A DNA stretch of 47,081 nt, taken from Halococcus hamelinensis 100A6. GTDB taxonomy: Archaea > Halobacteriota > Halobacteria > Halobacteriales > Halococcaceae. Below, one piece after another: positions 1 to 8,467 of the stretch (positions are counted from its first letter, which is position 1; every line of letters starts with the position of its first letter). Made by a program: the position numbers and the translations under genes. The stretch is taken from positions 1 to 47,081 of the forward strand of contig NZ_AOMB01000037.1 of NCBI RefSeq assembly GCF_000336675.1, in the 5' to 3' direction. A model generated the notes under the pieces. That model saw only the letters and a list, made by a program, of their open reading frames with translations, was not told the DNA's origin and did not search any database.

Positions 1-158
1 CCCCGATCTCTGCGGGTTATATTGGAAGTAATTACGGGGCCACGATACCGTTCCTCATCGGGGCGGTCATCGTCGTGGTCGGTAGTGTGGGCCTCTTCTG
101 GAAACGTGAGGTCATGAATATCGGTCTTTCAGCGTCGACCCCGAACTCTGCCGACTGA
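1..158 (+). CDS. C-terminus of a membrane transporter, probably MFS (5' cut by window edge)
   Basis: Only the last 51 codons are in the window, in the third forward frame, ending with TGA at 156-158. The visible part has a glycine-rich loop, then one strongly hydrophobic segment (about codons 14-33) and a short basic tail after a tryptophan. This resembles the last transmembrane helix of a major facilitator superfamily permease. No substrate can be inferred. The family call rests on one helix and its flanks, so another polytopic transporter is possible. Confidence 0.5.
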   Translation, partial: PISAGYIGSNYGATIPFLIGAVIVVVGSVGLFWKREVMNIGLSASTPNSAD

Positions 159-162
159 CACC

Positions 163-505
163 CTAGTTCCCTTTGAACCGTGCAGGCGGGGAGTTTTCGG
201 ATGACCCAGAAGACCTGCTGTCGGCACCGGTAGTTACTATTCCAGCCTCGATCCCGTTGACCACGAGTACAACGGATTCGTTTCGGAGTGGCTGCCCGCT
301 CGTTGTGAGTCGGCCTGCAACGCTGACAACCAGGGCACTCACGTTCGAGCCGTTGACCGAGACCTGTGAGGGGCTGAGGGAGAGCGATGTCGGTGTCGAT
401 CGAACGGTGACCGGCAGTGACGTATTGACTTGATCAAGGGGGTCCTGAAGCGAAGCGAGACGCCAACAGTCTGGCCGGTGTCCACAGTCTTCGGGAGGCT
501 ACGGA
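163..505 (-). pseudogene. Decayed remnant of an Ig-like-repeat surface protein
   Basis: The minus strand is open from about 505 down to TAG at 163-165 but has no start codon. The reading is rich in Thr, Ser and Val (for example STPTSLSLSPSQVSVNGSN and ESVVLVVNG), the texture of bacterial-type Ig-like beta-sandwich repeats in haloarchaeal surface proteins. Just upstream, protein-like stretches (TVQITSVGFP; TVDTGQTVGVSLRF) continue in other frames, each ended by a stop. This suggests two or more frameshifts in one old gene. The plus-strand reading at 173-433 is the antisense of this stretch. The family assignment is by texture only. Confidence 0.35.
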
Positions 506-574
506 AACCCAACGGAGGTTATCTGTACAGTACGAGAGTAGGTCGAGTCCGACGTCGGCACCAGCTACAGAGAC

Positions 575-1066
575 CTAATCGAAAAGCTCGTTCTGCTCGC
601 TATATTCGCCTTCCGAGAGGCTCTCATCCTGGGCATTGTACTGCGGACCGAAAGCATCCCTTTCATCCTCCCAGTCGACGTAGTAGACGGTCAGCGTGCC
701 GGCAACGATATCTCCCAGATCGTCAAGTTCGGATTCAACCACATTGGCCTGCTCGATCGAGTCGAGATCTGGATGAATCTCCCGTTCGAGCCAATCTTCA
801 GGGAGTTCCGGTGCACGGTAATCGACCACCCCGGCTTCGTCGTCCCACATGAACTCGAAGTCAGCGAACAGATCGAGCTCGCGGGCGATCGCATATTCCT
901 GTTCGCTAAGTCCGGTATCGAGGGCCCACTGGTTGAACGCATCTTCCCACGCTCCCTGTTCGAGGTACTCGAAGAGGTCCCGATGGCGGTAGCGATCCGC
1001 CTCGTATGTGTCTCCATCTTCAACTGACGGTGCTGGCGGTGTGGGTGGTTCGATATCACGAGACAT
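575..1066 (-). CDS. Acidic hypothetical protein, 163 aa
   Basis: No family is recognised. The product is very rich in Asp and Glu, has no membrane segment or signal peptide, and contains several tryptophans in amphipathic stretches (FEYLEQGAWEDAFNQW; DFEFMWDDEAG; TVYYVDWEDE), so a folded cytosolic haloarchaeal protein is likely. The start at 1066 (MSRDIEP) is preferred over an in-frame ATG 12 codons upstream because a TATA-like box lies at 1089-1094. That spacing gives a leaderless message starting at or next to this ATG. It stands alone between a decayed surface-protein gene and a 277-nt gap in which I see no gene. Confidence 0.6.
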   Translation of the reverse strand: MSRDIEPPTPPAPSVEDGDTYEADRYRHRDLFEYLEQGAWEDAFNQWALDTGLSEQEYAIARELDLFADFEFMWDDEAGVVDYRAPELPEDWLEREIHPDLDSIEQANVVESELDDLGDIVAGTLTVYYVDWEDERDAFGPQYNAQDESLSEGEYSEQNELFD

Positions 1067-1088
1067 GCATTGCAAACGTGGGCCGAGG

Positions 1089-1094
1089 ATATAA
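1089..1094 (-). promoter_or_regulatory. TATA-like box for the acidic protein
   Basis: On the minus strand this reads TTATAT, 23-28 nt upstream of the ATG at 1066. This is the usual distance for a leaderless haloarchaeal transcript and decides the start codon chosen for that gene. Confidence 0.4.
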
Positions 1095-1343
1095 CAGTTC
1101 ACACGGTCGTTCGTGCCTCCACCTCGTGACCTCCTCGCCAGTATATGGACTATGTTATCGAATATCCGTCATCTCTGCCAACGCTGCTGTGTTGTGAAAC
1201 GCAGGTTCGTATCCAGTACGACCGCTGAAAGCTGCCATCAACCAGGTGTTTCTCAACAAGGCCAAAAATCCGGTTCCCGTTTCTGATAATGGGTAACCCG
1301 GAGTGGGGTTTCAGGGGAGTAATACAGGAGTCCCAAAGTGAGT

Positions 1344-1769
1344 TCAGACCAGCGCCCGTCCGTCGAATGCCGCTCTGAGGGCCTCACTCGGGTTGAGTCT
1401 CGTCAGTTCAGTTTCGACGTCGACCCCGGCGATCGCAGGGTCAACGTCCTCACGGTGTTGCTGTGCACGGACGTGATAGATGTACGAGATCAGCAGTAGT
1501 TCGATCGTTTCATCGATATCCGCCTCGGTGTCGAAGTAGTGGGTCACCCAACTCGACTCGGGGTAGATGTGGTGCTTCGATGTTTTGTTCTCTGCAAGGA
1601 GAACGTCACGGAGTCGTTTGGGAAAGGGAATATCCGCCTGTTGCTTCCCGTGAACATGACCGATCTCCCGCCCGCTCACGGTGAACTCCTCGCCGCCATA
1701 CCGATGTGACCCGACGGAAACACCGGGCCACTCGCTGACTTCCACTGTGATGGATTTCATGATGTTCAT
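1344..1769 (-). CDS. DUF5519 / luciferase-domain family protein
   Basis: This is a 141-residue cytosolic protein. The signature GREIGHVHG followed by DIPFPKRLRD and then HHIYPESSWVTHYF matches the small family annotated as DUF5519 or 'luciferase domain', whose reaction is not established. The two His-rich motifs and the invariant-looking ESSWV block are intact, and the length is normal for the family. A short acidic C-terminal tail follows. The start at 1769 gives MNIM; the internal ATG three codons later (MKSITVEV) is equally plausible. The gene is monocistronic, with no operon partner on either side. Confidence 0.65.
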   Translation of the reverse strand: MNIMKSITVEVSEWPGVSVGSHRYGGEEFTVSGREIGHVHGKQQADIPFPKRLRDVLLAENKTSKHHIYPESSWVTHYFDTEADIDETIELLLISYIYHVRAQQHREDVDPAIAGVDVETELTRLNPSEALRAAFDGRALV

Positions 1770-1941
1770 ATCCGTTGGTTCGACGGTTCGTTGCCGCGAC
1801 CGGTGGTTTCGTGGGTTTTTCTGAATTCTACGGTTTTAGTAGGGGTGCGAGGAGCATGAAGCTGTCTGCGAGTACGTCGATACGCCCATCACGATGAACT
1901 GGGCCGATGAAGCTATTTCCTGCTCTCGCGTAATGCGGGCT

Positions 1942-2601
1942 ATGGGTATCAGTCACACGAACGATTCAACCGGGCGGCTCGCTGTTCAAACATTCCTCAC
2001 ACTCGACGGTGTGATGCAAGCACCAGGAGGACCCGAGGAGGACCGGGACGGCGGCTTCGATCAGGGTGGGTGGACGGTCAACTACTGGGACGAGCAGATG
2101 GGAGAGGTCATGGACGAGCAGATGAACGAGGGTGACGCACTGTTGCTCGGTCGAAGGACGTACGACATCTTCGCCGCACACTGGCCCAACATCGATCCAG
2201 AGGACGACCCGACAGCAGCGAAATTGAACGACGTACCGAAGTACGTCGCTTCTCGAGATCTCTCGGACGTAGAATGGGAGAACTCGACGCTCCTCGAAGG
2301 AGACGTTGCCGAGGCGGTCCTCGGTCTCAAAGGGAAGTACGAAGGACAGACGATTTCGGTATCGGGAAGCCAGAACTTGATCCAGACGCTGTTGAAACAC
2401 GATCTCGTCGATGAGTTCTGGCTTTGGGTCTTTCCCGTGGTTGTGGGAGGGGGCAAGCGGTTGTTCGGCGAGGGAACGGTGCCCGCAGCCTTCGAACTGA
2501 GTGGTGCTGAAACGTCGAGTACGGGGGTTCAAATGCTTCGATACGAGCGAGCTGGAGAGATCGACCACGGCTCGTTTGCACTGGATGATACAGCTGCGTG
2601 A
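1942..2601 (+). CDS. Dihydrofolate reductase family (RibD C-terminal domain) protein
   Basis: The product is 219 aa with the RibD-C/YyaP-type reductase fold. It opens with a first strand and loop (VQTFLTLDGVMQAPGG), followed by the NADPH-loop signature LLLGRRTYDIFAAHWP and a late ISVSGSQNLIQTLLKHDLVDEFWLWVFPVVVGGGKRLF block. These proteins are NADPH-dependent reductases related to dihydrofolate and riboflavin-pathway reductases, and most have no defined substrate. The start at 1942 (MGISHTND) is chosen because the preceding 16 codons of open frame are not family-like. The gene is single, and the minus-strand reading over it is a shadow. Confidence 0.75.
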   Translation: MGISHTNDSTGRLAVQTFLTLDGVMQAPGGPEEDRDGGFDQGGWTVNYWDEQMGEVMDEQMNEGDALLLGRRTYDIFAAHWPNIDPEDDPTAAKLNDVPKYVASRDLSDVEWENSTLLEGDVAEAVLGLKGKYEGQTISVSGSQNLIQTLLKHDLVDEFWLWVFPVVVGGGKRLFGEGTVPAAFELSGAETSSTGVQMLRYERAGEIDHGSFALDDTAA

Positions 2602-2747
2602 GCAACGCCTTCACGTCTGTACTTCAATTTCGAAGAATTCCACTAGCGATAGGTCAGTGGCGACTAGTGTTGCTGATCCACCAATCTAATTCGAGAGTGT
2701 CGTACCCGGAAGCAGCAACGCCAGATAGCCACCCACACTTTGATTGT

Positions 2748-2882
2748 TTACTCTTCTGAGGGGATCTCGTTTCCACAGACCCGACATTGGTTCGGTTGCC
2801 AGGATACCGTCCGCACAACGGACTGAGTCTCTCCGCAACTTGGGCAGTACTGCTCAAGTGCTGTTCCTCTATCGTAAACCAT
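2748..2882 (-). CDS. CPxCG zinc-finger mini-protein, 44 aa
   Basis: A short gene with ATG at 2882 and TAA at 2748-2750. The protein has two knuckles, CPSCGE (C13, C16) and CRVCGN (C33, C36). This is the classic layout of haloarchaeal single-domain zinc-finger mini-proteins, which fold around one Zn and are mostly of unknown, often regulatory, function. Everything outside the knuckles is short and polar. A longer overlapping minus-strand frame at 2654-2899 lacks these cysteines in register and is not the gene. No operon partner is seen. The function is inferred from fold only. Confidence 0.7.
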   Translation of the reverse strand: MVYDRGTALEQYCPSCGETQSVVRTVSWQPNQCRVCGNEIPSEE

Positions 2883-3231
2883 CGAAAGCAGGTCGACACT
2901 CAAGAGTTGTAGGAGTTTACTCTAGGGGCCTAGACGGGAGTGACACGCATTCGGTAACATATGCACCGATAAGATATCTCAAATGTATGGTCGCTGAACC
3001 GTGCCAGAGGTGGTCGTGAGAGAGGGGATCACCAAGGGAGATATCCGGCAACGCTGATGTGCTCCACGCTCTCGGTGGCAACGGGAGTAGAAGTGGTATG
3101 ATTGGTGACGCAACACACCGAGGAAAGTATAACACCGCAAAGTCTCACGGGAAAACCGCTCTCTGACGCTACTTTCTGAGCGAGAGCACGATTCTATGAG
3201 ACGAACAGAGAATCCGAAAAGGGAGAGGTGG
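2883..3231. other. 349-nt intergenic stretch, no gene seen
   Basis: The short open frames here overlap one another on both strands and have neither family-like sequence nor a consistent start. I see no tRNA, no strong inverted repeat and no array. Confidence 0.4.
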
Positions 3232-3606
3232 TCATTCTTTGGGCCGCTCATCGGAGTTGAGATCGAAGGAGACGTTCTGGTCTTTGTTCAGGTTGACGCT
3301 CTTGCCCTTCTGGCCCTGAGCGACGACGTCGTATTGACCCTGTGGCAGAGTGACGCTGATCTGGCCGGCACTGTCAGTGTAGCCGCTGAAGACCTGGTCT
3401 TTGGTCTTCTTGTTAACAACCGTAACGGGGACGTTGTCCAGAGCGTCACCCTCAGAGGAGACATCAACTCCGAGTGAGCGTTCACCCGAATGACCACCGG
3501 GATTCTCCTTGGCAAGGACTGTGAGATCGGTTGCAATTGGAGTGCTGATCGCTGTAAGTGCCAGAATCGTCGTAACGAGGATGGTTACTCGGATTTGCCG
3601 ACTCAT
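3232..3606 (-). CDS. Secreted protein with carboxypeptidase-regulatory-like (beta-sandwich) domain
   Basis: The product is 124 aa starting at MSRQIR (3606). Residues about 1-35 form an Arg-led hydrophobic signal sequence (VTILVTTILALTAIST) with no lipobox cysteine. The mature part is acidic and includes VPVTVVNKKTKDQVFSGYTD followed by a GQISVTLPQGQYDVVA strand-turn. That is the pattern of carboxypeptidase-regulatory/CnaB-like beta-sandwich modules often found in extracellular proteins. It is probably exported to the cell surface, and no catalytic residues are seen. The longer open frame adds seven Cys/His-containing codons before the signal and is rejected. The next gene downstream (3808-5472, same strand) is a separate membrane protein. 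Confidence 0.6.
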   Translation of the reverse strand: MSRQIRVTILVTTILALTAISTPIATDLTVLAKENPGGHSGERSLGVDVSSEGDALDNVPVTVVNKKTKDQVFSGYTDSAGQISVTLPQGQYDVVAQGQKGKSVNLNKDQNVSFDLNSDERPKE

Positions 3607-3807
3607 TCTGACGCAATGACAAGTCATGTCTGAAAGAAAATAAGCTTTGCTTCATTGAGAGTTAGAGTCAAAGAAGAAAACTGTATGGAAGTTCGTCATC
3701 GGCGATGGCTGTAGTCACGAATTCTACTAGCAAATGCCCCAATCAGTCGGATACTATAGTCCCCTCCTATAGCTACGAAACGAGATGTGCTTGTTGGAGT
3801 AGTAATA

Positions 3808-5472
3808 TTAACATTTCGACGAGGCTCTACCGGTCGGAATTGTCAACGACAACGGATTCCGACCTGTCGTGGTGTATACCAAGTTGTGACTGCTGAGCCA
3901 CTCGTGATATCTGGCGTCGGATATCGTCTCCGGGGCGCTCGGGAACAGGTGAGCGCCCGTGGTGGTCCACGATTCGGCGGAGAGTACCGGACACCTCGGC
4001 TGTGGTCCATTATTCAGCCAGTTCGCGATAGGTGTGTAGGATACCTGAGTTTGAGTTGGATAGTAGAGAATTCCGACCTTCCAGAGGGAGTGCTCGGTCG
4101 TCCACTGGCCGGGAACGTGGTTTGTAGCGAACGTCGTGCCATCGAATTCCTCGGGGGTGGTGGTACTGGGATAGGAGAGCGTATCGAGGTCGACGAACGC
4201 CAACGGAGCGGTCACGGCCGCGCTGACGACCAACACGACACCAAGAGCCACCCGAAGGGAGCGACGACTCGGTGTCGGTATCCGTCCCCGAGAGTGGGCA
4301 TGGAGGCCGCCTGCCGCGGTCAGTGAGGCGAGGACGAACAGGGGGAGATGAACGAACGTCTGGGCTCGCATCACCGTGCCGAAGAACTCGGGGGTCAACG
4401 ACGCGGTGAGGGCGAAGAATACCTCGGCGATCGGGGCGACGAGGAGTGCGACGACGACGGCACCATCCCGAGGATCGGTCGCGGCCAGCGGGAGCCCGTA
4501 GCTCGCTAGTGCTGCCGGGACGAGAAAGACGAGTACGAGCACTAGGATAGGGAGCGGTGTCGTCACCGTTCCCGGAAATATCGGGAGGAAGACGTTCGCA
4601 ACCAAGACGGTATATCCAAACCCAATGGCCCCGATGAGAATCGTTCGTTGAAGGCGCTGGCTGGTCGAGCGAAGCCAGAGAATCCCGATCACGAGGACGA
4701 TGAGCCAGGCGACGAACAATCCCGGATAGGCCGCCACTCGGCCCACGTAGGGGACTGTGAGCCCGAATCGGGCAGCAACGTCGTAATAGAGCGCGAAGTA
4801 GCCCCAGAACCCACCGACGAGGGCGACACCGACCGTCACGATGCGGGTGGTGGGGACACGGAGGATCTGTGTTGTGAGGACCCCGAGGATCGTGAGCGCT
4901 GCAATGAGCGTACTGAAGGTGTGGACGAGGGGAAACGTAACGGTGAGTACGATGGTCGTCGCGATCCAGGCTGCCCGGCGCGTTCGAACGGCTCTGTGGA
5001 CGGCGATCGCGAGCAGTGGGACGAGCAGGATGCCGATCGCTTCCTCGTCGGCGACACCGGTTCGTCTGAGATAGAGCCCCTCGATGGCGAGTCCCAGGCC
5101 GGCGAGAACGGCCGCATAGCGAACCTGCCGATCGGGAAGTTCCAAGCCTGCTCCGAGACGCCGAACGATGGCGACGGCTGTCAGACAGGACCCGGCTCCG
5201 AGAACGGCAACGAGCAGTTGGGCTGTCTTTACCGGCTTCATGTCCGCGACGGCACTGAGCATCGCCAATCCGTTGGCAAAGGCGAAGTTGTCGGCACGGA
5301 ACTGATCCAGGGGGATGGAATCAGTCGCAAGTGTATCCCGCGCGAGGGCCGCATAGCCGAACCCGTCGGTCGTCGCCGGGTACGGACTCCAGTGAAGCGT
5401 TAGCGTTCGCATTCCGAGCGCCACCGCGAAAACGGCGAGAACGACGACCAAGTACTGACGATTACGACTCAT
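3808..5472 (-). CDS. Polytopic membrane protein, GT-C glycosyltransferase-like
   Basis: This is a protein of about 554 aa with a dozen or so hydrophobic segments and a C-terminal extracytoplasmic tail of about 120 residues. An early loop reads TTDGFGYAALARDTL, and further acidic and aromatic positions sit between the first helices. The plan resembles GT-C enzymes and related surface-glycan membrane proteins, which use lipid-linked sugars. The archaeal oligosaccharyltransferase signature WWDYG is absent. A similar architecture is seen in the gene at 17080-18804. The start at 5472 (MSRNRQYLVVV) places the first helix right after the initiator; the open frame extends 30 polar codons further upstream. 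Function is inferred from topology and context, not from a recognised family. Confidence 0.5.
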   Translation of the reverse strand: MSRNRQYLVVVLAVFAVALGMRTLTLHWSPYPATTDGFGYAALARDTLATDSIPLDQFRADNFAFANGLAMLSAVADMKPVKTAQLLVAVLGAGSCLTAVAIVRRLGAGLELPDRQVRYAAVLAGLGLAIEGLYLRRTGVADEEAIGILLVPLLAIAVHRAVRTRRAAWIATTIVLTVTFPLVHTFSTLIAALTILGVLTTQILRVPTTRIVTVGVALVGGFWGYFALYYDVAARFGLTVPYVGRVAAYPGLFVAWLIVLVIGILWLRSTSQRLQRTILIGAIGFGYTVLVANVFLPIFPGTVTTPLPILVLVLVFLVPAALASYGLPLAATDPRDGAVVVALLVAPIAEVFFALTASLTPEFFGTVMRAQTFVHLPLFVLASLTAAGGLHAHSRGRIPTPSRRSLRVALGVVLVVSAAVTAPLAFVDLDTLSYPSTTTPEEFDGTTFATNHVPGQWTTEHSLWKVGILYYPTQTQVSYTPIANWLNNGPQPRCPVLSAESWTTTGAHLFPSAPETISDARYHEWLSSHNLVYTTTGRNPLSLTIPTGRASSKC

Positions 5473-5751
5473 TCTAGCGGAAAGGTTGCGCCCTCTGGGA
5501 ATCGCCGAAGATGAAACGGTAGTGGTTCGTGTGAGCCGTCGATCGTCGGTCGATACTTGCAAAACGGTCCACAGTTACTCTATTCCTCTGTTTCGGATAC
5601 CATACAGCCACTCCGCTTAACTGTGGTGTGTTGGCTCTTCGAGGGGCACTCGTATTCTTGAACTCCTTTTCTCACGGAATTCATCGGGCTCGACTGCGTG
5701 AGGTATCGATACTAGTTGTTTGATTACGAGTCAATAATATGGAAGTAAAAC

Positions 5752-5757
5752 TTATAG
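5752..5757 (+). promoter_or_regulatory. TATA-like box for the 50-aa protein
   Basis: TTATAG lies about 40 nt before the ATG at 5796. It would place the transcription start near 5780, inside the perfect inverted repeat at 5773-5795. Confidence 0.35.
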
Positions 5758-5772
5758 GTGTGAACCGATACA

Positions 5773-5795
5773 AGTTACTCAGAAACTGAGTAACT
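5773..5795. promoter_or_regulatory. Perfect 10-bp inverted repeat abutting a start codon
   Basis: The left arm AGTTACTCAG (5773-5782) and right arm CTGAGTAACT (5786-5795) are exact reverse complements separated by AAA. The right arm ends one base before the ATG at 5796. Given the upstream TATA-like box, the palindrome should overlap the transcription start. That suggests an operator for a dimeric repressor. If transcribed, it could also form a hairpin directly before the start codon. Confidence 0.6.
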
Positions 5796-5948
5796 ATGGT
5801 CGCAGAATCAAACGCCGAAGGGGAGACCGGGGGAGAGACGGACGAGGAGCGGGAACAGGAGGCAGTTGATGGACATCTGGATGGGGTTGCTGATGGCTGT
5901 GGGTGTGCGGAAGTCTGGGAGCACCTCTCCGAGCATCGTGACGGGTGA
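5796..5948 (+). CDS. Acidic mini-protein with CGC motif, 50 aa
   Basis: An ATG at 5796 opens a 50-codon gene ending with TGA at 5946-5948. The N-terminal half is almost entirely polar and acidic. The C-terminal half carries the compact block DGCGCAEVWEHLSEHRDG, with two cysteines flanking one glycine and then an aromatic amphipathic helix. I recall similar DGCGC-xx-WEHLSE tails in haloarchaeal hypothetical proteins but know no function. The CGC pair could bind a metal or form a redox pair with a partner. The gene is isolated between a minus-strand membrane protein and the glycan cluster, and the abutting palindrome implies tight regulation. Confidence 0.6.
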   Translation: MVAESNAEGETGGETDEEREQEAVDGHLDGVADGCGCAEVWEHLSEHRDG

Positions 5949-6362
5949 GCGAGCGCAGATCGGCTCGTCGAATCAGTAGGATTGGCGATCCTGCTGGCAA
6001 TTCAGGACGCGCTGATAGAATCCAACGTCGATGGTCTTCCCGCGCTGACCCTCCCTCCAGAACTCCGAGAGGTGGCAAAAATTAGGAACTGGTCACGGTC
6101 CGCCCGACCTCTCATCGCGTATCACCGTTATTCTGTTACTGGTACCACGAGCGTTTGTCCAGCAATTATATTTCGATATATATCGAACAACCTAAAATCG
6201 GATGCCAGAATAGTACAACTGCGGTATAAGGACTGACACCGAGTGTTTTCGGGATAGATAATGTATCGAGACCGGTAGTATTATCTCCTCTCCGAACAAG
6301 TTGATTTTGAACGGGGAACGGTCGTTGATGGAACTAGATACGGGGAATAACACAGGGGGCGA
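5949..6362. other. 414-nt intergenic region upstream of the glycan cluster
   Basis: No convincing gene. A TTG-started open frame at 5982-6236 has a protein-like first third (ALTLPPELREVAK) but degenerates afterwards. AT-rich stretches around 6165-6190 (TCGATATATATCGA) could serve as a promoter for 6363, although they are far from its start. Confidence 0.35.
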
Positions 6363-7391
6363 ATGAACCTACCGTTAGACCTTCTGCTTGGAATCGTTGC
6401 ACTCGGGATACTTCTCTGGGGTTTCGAGCGCTACCGGTCCCGCTTTAGCAAGAGCGAACTCCTCATCGCGATAGCGGCCGCGATAGGGCTCTTCGCGATC
6501 GCGTTCGTTCCGACGGTGTACGACTGGGTGGGGAACGTCCTGAACATCCGCAGACGGTACGTGACCATCTCACTGCTCGCAAACATCGGGCTCATCGGCT
6601 GTGTGCTATACTTGGTGTCCCTGATCAGGAACACCCGCACGAGGGTCAACGACCTCACGCGAAGCCTGTCGGTCGATCAGGCGGATGCGGCCATCGCGGA
6701 CGGCGGGGAGGACATCCTCAGCATCGTGATCCCGGCATACAACGAAGAGGAGACGATCAGGGACGTCGTGAGTTCGCTACCCGAGAAAGTGCGGGGCCAT
6801 CTGGTACAGCCGATCGTCGTCTCGGACGGGTCGGCGGACGACACGGCGATCCGCGCGCGAGAGGACGGCGTCGTCGTCGTCGAGCACCCGCTGAACCAGG
6901 GCCAGGGTGGAGCGTTGCAGACGGGCTTCGAGATCGCGATGAAGCAGGGTGCGTCCATCGTCGTCACCATGGATGGCGATGGACAACACCCGGTTGGAGA
7001 GCTGGAGGCGTTGGTGAGCCCGATCGTCGACGACGAGGCGGACTACGTCATGGGGTCGCGGCACAAGGGAACGGATCGCTCCGGAAATCACCTCCTTCGG
7101 CGCGCGGGTATCAGAGCCTTCACGACCATGATAAACGTGCTCACGAAGTCCTCTATCACGGACTGTACGAACGGCTTCCGTGCGATTCGCGGGTCGGAAC
7201 TCGATGAACTGCTTCTCACTGAGGAACGATTCAGTGCGCCGGAGTTGATCATCGAGGCTCGGAAGAACGGGCTCCGATTGGAGGAGATCCCGATCACCAT
7301 CGAGGAGCGACAGGCCGGCGAGACGAAGAAGCCACGCCTCGGCTACGCGATCGGATTGACGCGTACGATACTAACGACGTGGGTGCGATAG
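6363..7391 (+). CDS. DUF2304-GT2 glycosyltransferase fusion (dolichyl-phosphate hexose synthase type)
   Basis: The protein is 342 aa. Residues 1-95 hold three hydrophobic segments and a basic RNTRTR linker, the arrangement of DUF2304 small membrane proteins. Residues 118-342 are a family 2 glycosyltransferase with SIVIPAYNEEETI, the nucleotide-binding DGS (155-157), the metal and catalytic block DGDGQH (204-209) and GSR (231-233). Such enzymes charge a polyprenyl or dolichyl phosphate with a hexose at the membrane. The fusion ties the soluble catalytic domain to the bilayer. It opens the cell-surface glycan cluster and is followed, after 158 nt, by the sugar epimerase. The sugar donor cannot be told from sequence. 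Confidence 0.8.
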   Translation: MNLPLDLLLGIVALGILLWGFERYRSRFSKSELLIAIAAAIGLFAIAFVPTVYDWVGNVLNIRRRYVTISLLANIGLIGCVLYLVSLIRNTRTRVNDLTRSLSVDQADAAIADGGEDILSIVIPAYNEEETIRDVVSSLPEKVRGHLVQPIVVSDGSADDTAIRAREDGVVVVEHPLNQGQGGALQTGFEIAMKQGASIVVTMDGDGQHPVGELEALVSPIVDDEADYVMGSRHKGTDRSGNHLLRRAGIRAFTTMINVLTKSSITDCTNGFRAIRGSELDELLLTEERFSAPELIIEARKNGLRLEEIPITIEERQAGETKKPRLGYAIGLTRTILTTWVR

Positions 7392-7549
7392 CTGCACTAT
7401 GATAATCTCGACCAACATGATTACCGTACAATAATTGAGTTCAGCACCATCTATCATAGGTTAGACAATTGAAGCCAAAAACAATAAGTGAATTGCAAAG
7501 AACCTTTCAAATCCACAGCTTAATAACAAAGTAATTCGGAGACATCACA

Positions 7550-8467
7550 ATGGCTGAAATACTGGTCACAGGTGGTTTAGGCTCTATCGGAGCACCCCTG
7601 ACTGAAGAATTAGAAACACGGGGTCATGACGTCTGGGTCGCAGACCTACCTTGGTCGGAACGAAAGCAATACCACCGATGTGATCTCAGCGAGTACCGCC
7701 AGATCGCATCGGTCTTCGAATCGCATGATTTTGATTACGTTTACCATCTCGCAGCCGAGTTCGGTCGCAAGAACGGCGAGGATTTCTACGATACCATGTG
7801 GAAATCGAACGCAATAGGCACAAAAAACATGCTCCGGCTACAGCAAGAGCACGACTTCCGGATGATATTCTCCTCCAGCAGCGAGGTCTACGGCGATTAC
7901 GGGGGCGAGATGAGTGAGGAAGTCCCTCGACAAACCCCGATCCGTCAGCTCAACGACTACGCGATCTCGAAGTGGGTGAGCGAACAGCAAATCTTGAATT
8001 CGGCGGAGCGACACGGGACCGAGACGGTTCGGGTCCGGTTTTTCAATACGTACGGCCCAGGTGAGAAATACAGTGAGTACCGGAGTGTAGTGGCGAAGTT
8101 CTGCTACCGCGCACTCCACGACCAACCGTATCACGTCTACGACAATCACCACCGATCGTTCACCTACATCGACGACACGATTCACACGCTGGCGAACATC
8201 GTTGAGACGTTCAACCCCGGTGAAGTGTACAACATCGCCGGCGAGAACTACCGCAACATCCAGGAGCTCTCCGACATCGTGCTCGACTATCTCGACAAAG
8301 ACGACGACCTCGTCGAGTATCGAGGCGTCGAAGAACACAACACGCTGAACAAGAAGGCGAGTATCGAGAAAGCCAAACGGGATCTCGGTCATGAACACCA
8401 GATTTCGCTCGAAGAAGGGGTTCCACGAACGATCGAGTGGATGAAGACGGTATACGACGTTGAGTGA
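7550..8467 (+). CDS. NAD-dependent nucleotide-sugar epimerase/dehydratase
   Basis: The product is 305 aa and a member of the extended SDR family. The NAD loop TGGLGSIG is at residues 7-14, the active-site serine stretch SSSSEVYG at 109-116 and the catalytic pair Y137-xxx-K141 (DYAISKWV). The C-terminal half has the substrate-domain motif RFFNTYGPGEKY and the loop VYNIAGENYRNIQEL. It acts on a nucleotide-activated hexose, probably as a 4-epimerase or 4,6-dehydratase. Its stop codon overlaps the start of the UDP-sugar dehydrogenase, so the two are translated from one message and probably feed one pathway. A clear 5' gap with AT-rich sequence precedes the ATG. Confidence 0.8.
   Translation: MAEILVTGGLGSIGAPLTEELETRGHDVWVADLPWSERKQYHRCDLSEYRQIASVFESHDFDYVYHLAAEFGRKNGEDFYDTMWKSNAIGTKNMLRLQQEHDFRMIFSSSSEVYGDYGGEMSEEVPRQTPIRQLNDYAISKWVSEQQILNSAERHGTETVRVRFFNTYGPGEKYSEYRSVVAKFCYRALHDQPYHVYDNHHRSFTYIDDTIHTLANIVETFNPGEVYNIAGENYRNIQELSDIVLDYLDKDDDLVEYRGVEEHNTLNKKASIEKAKRDLGHEHQISLEEGVPRTIEWMKTVYDVE

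Noticed and set aside
173-852. Plus-strand frames 173-433 and 430-852
   Set aside because: The first starts at TTG and is antisense to the surface-protein remnant. The second is basic and low-complexity and runs over the acidic gene at 575-1066.
4648-5403. Plus-strand 251-codon open frame over the membrane protein
   Set aside because: Antisense of the GC-rich membrane-protein gene at 3808-5472. The composition is a charged, low-complexity shadow with no domain.
5982-6236. TTG-started frame with a partly protein-like beginning
   Set aside because: Only the first third looks like protein, there is no ATG/GTG start, no family resemblance, and composition degrades towards the end.
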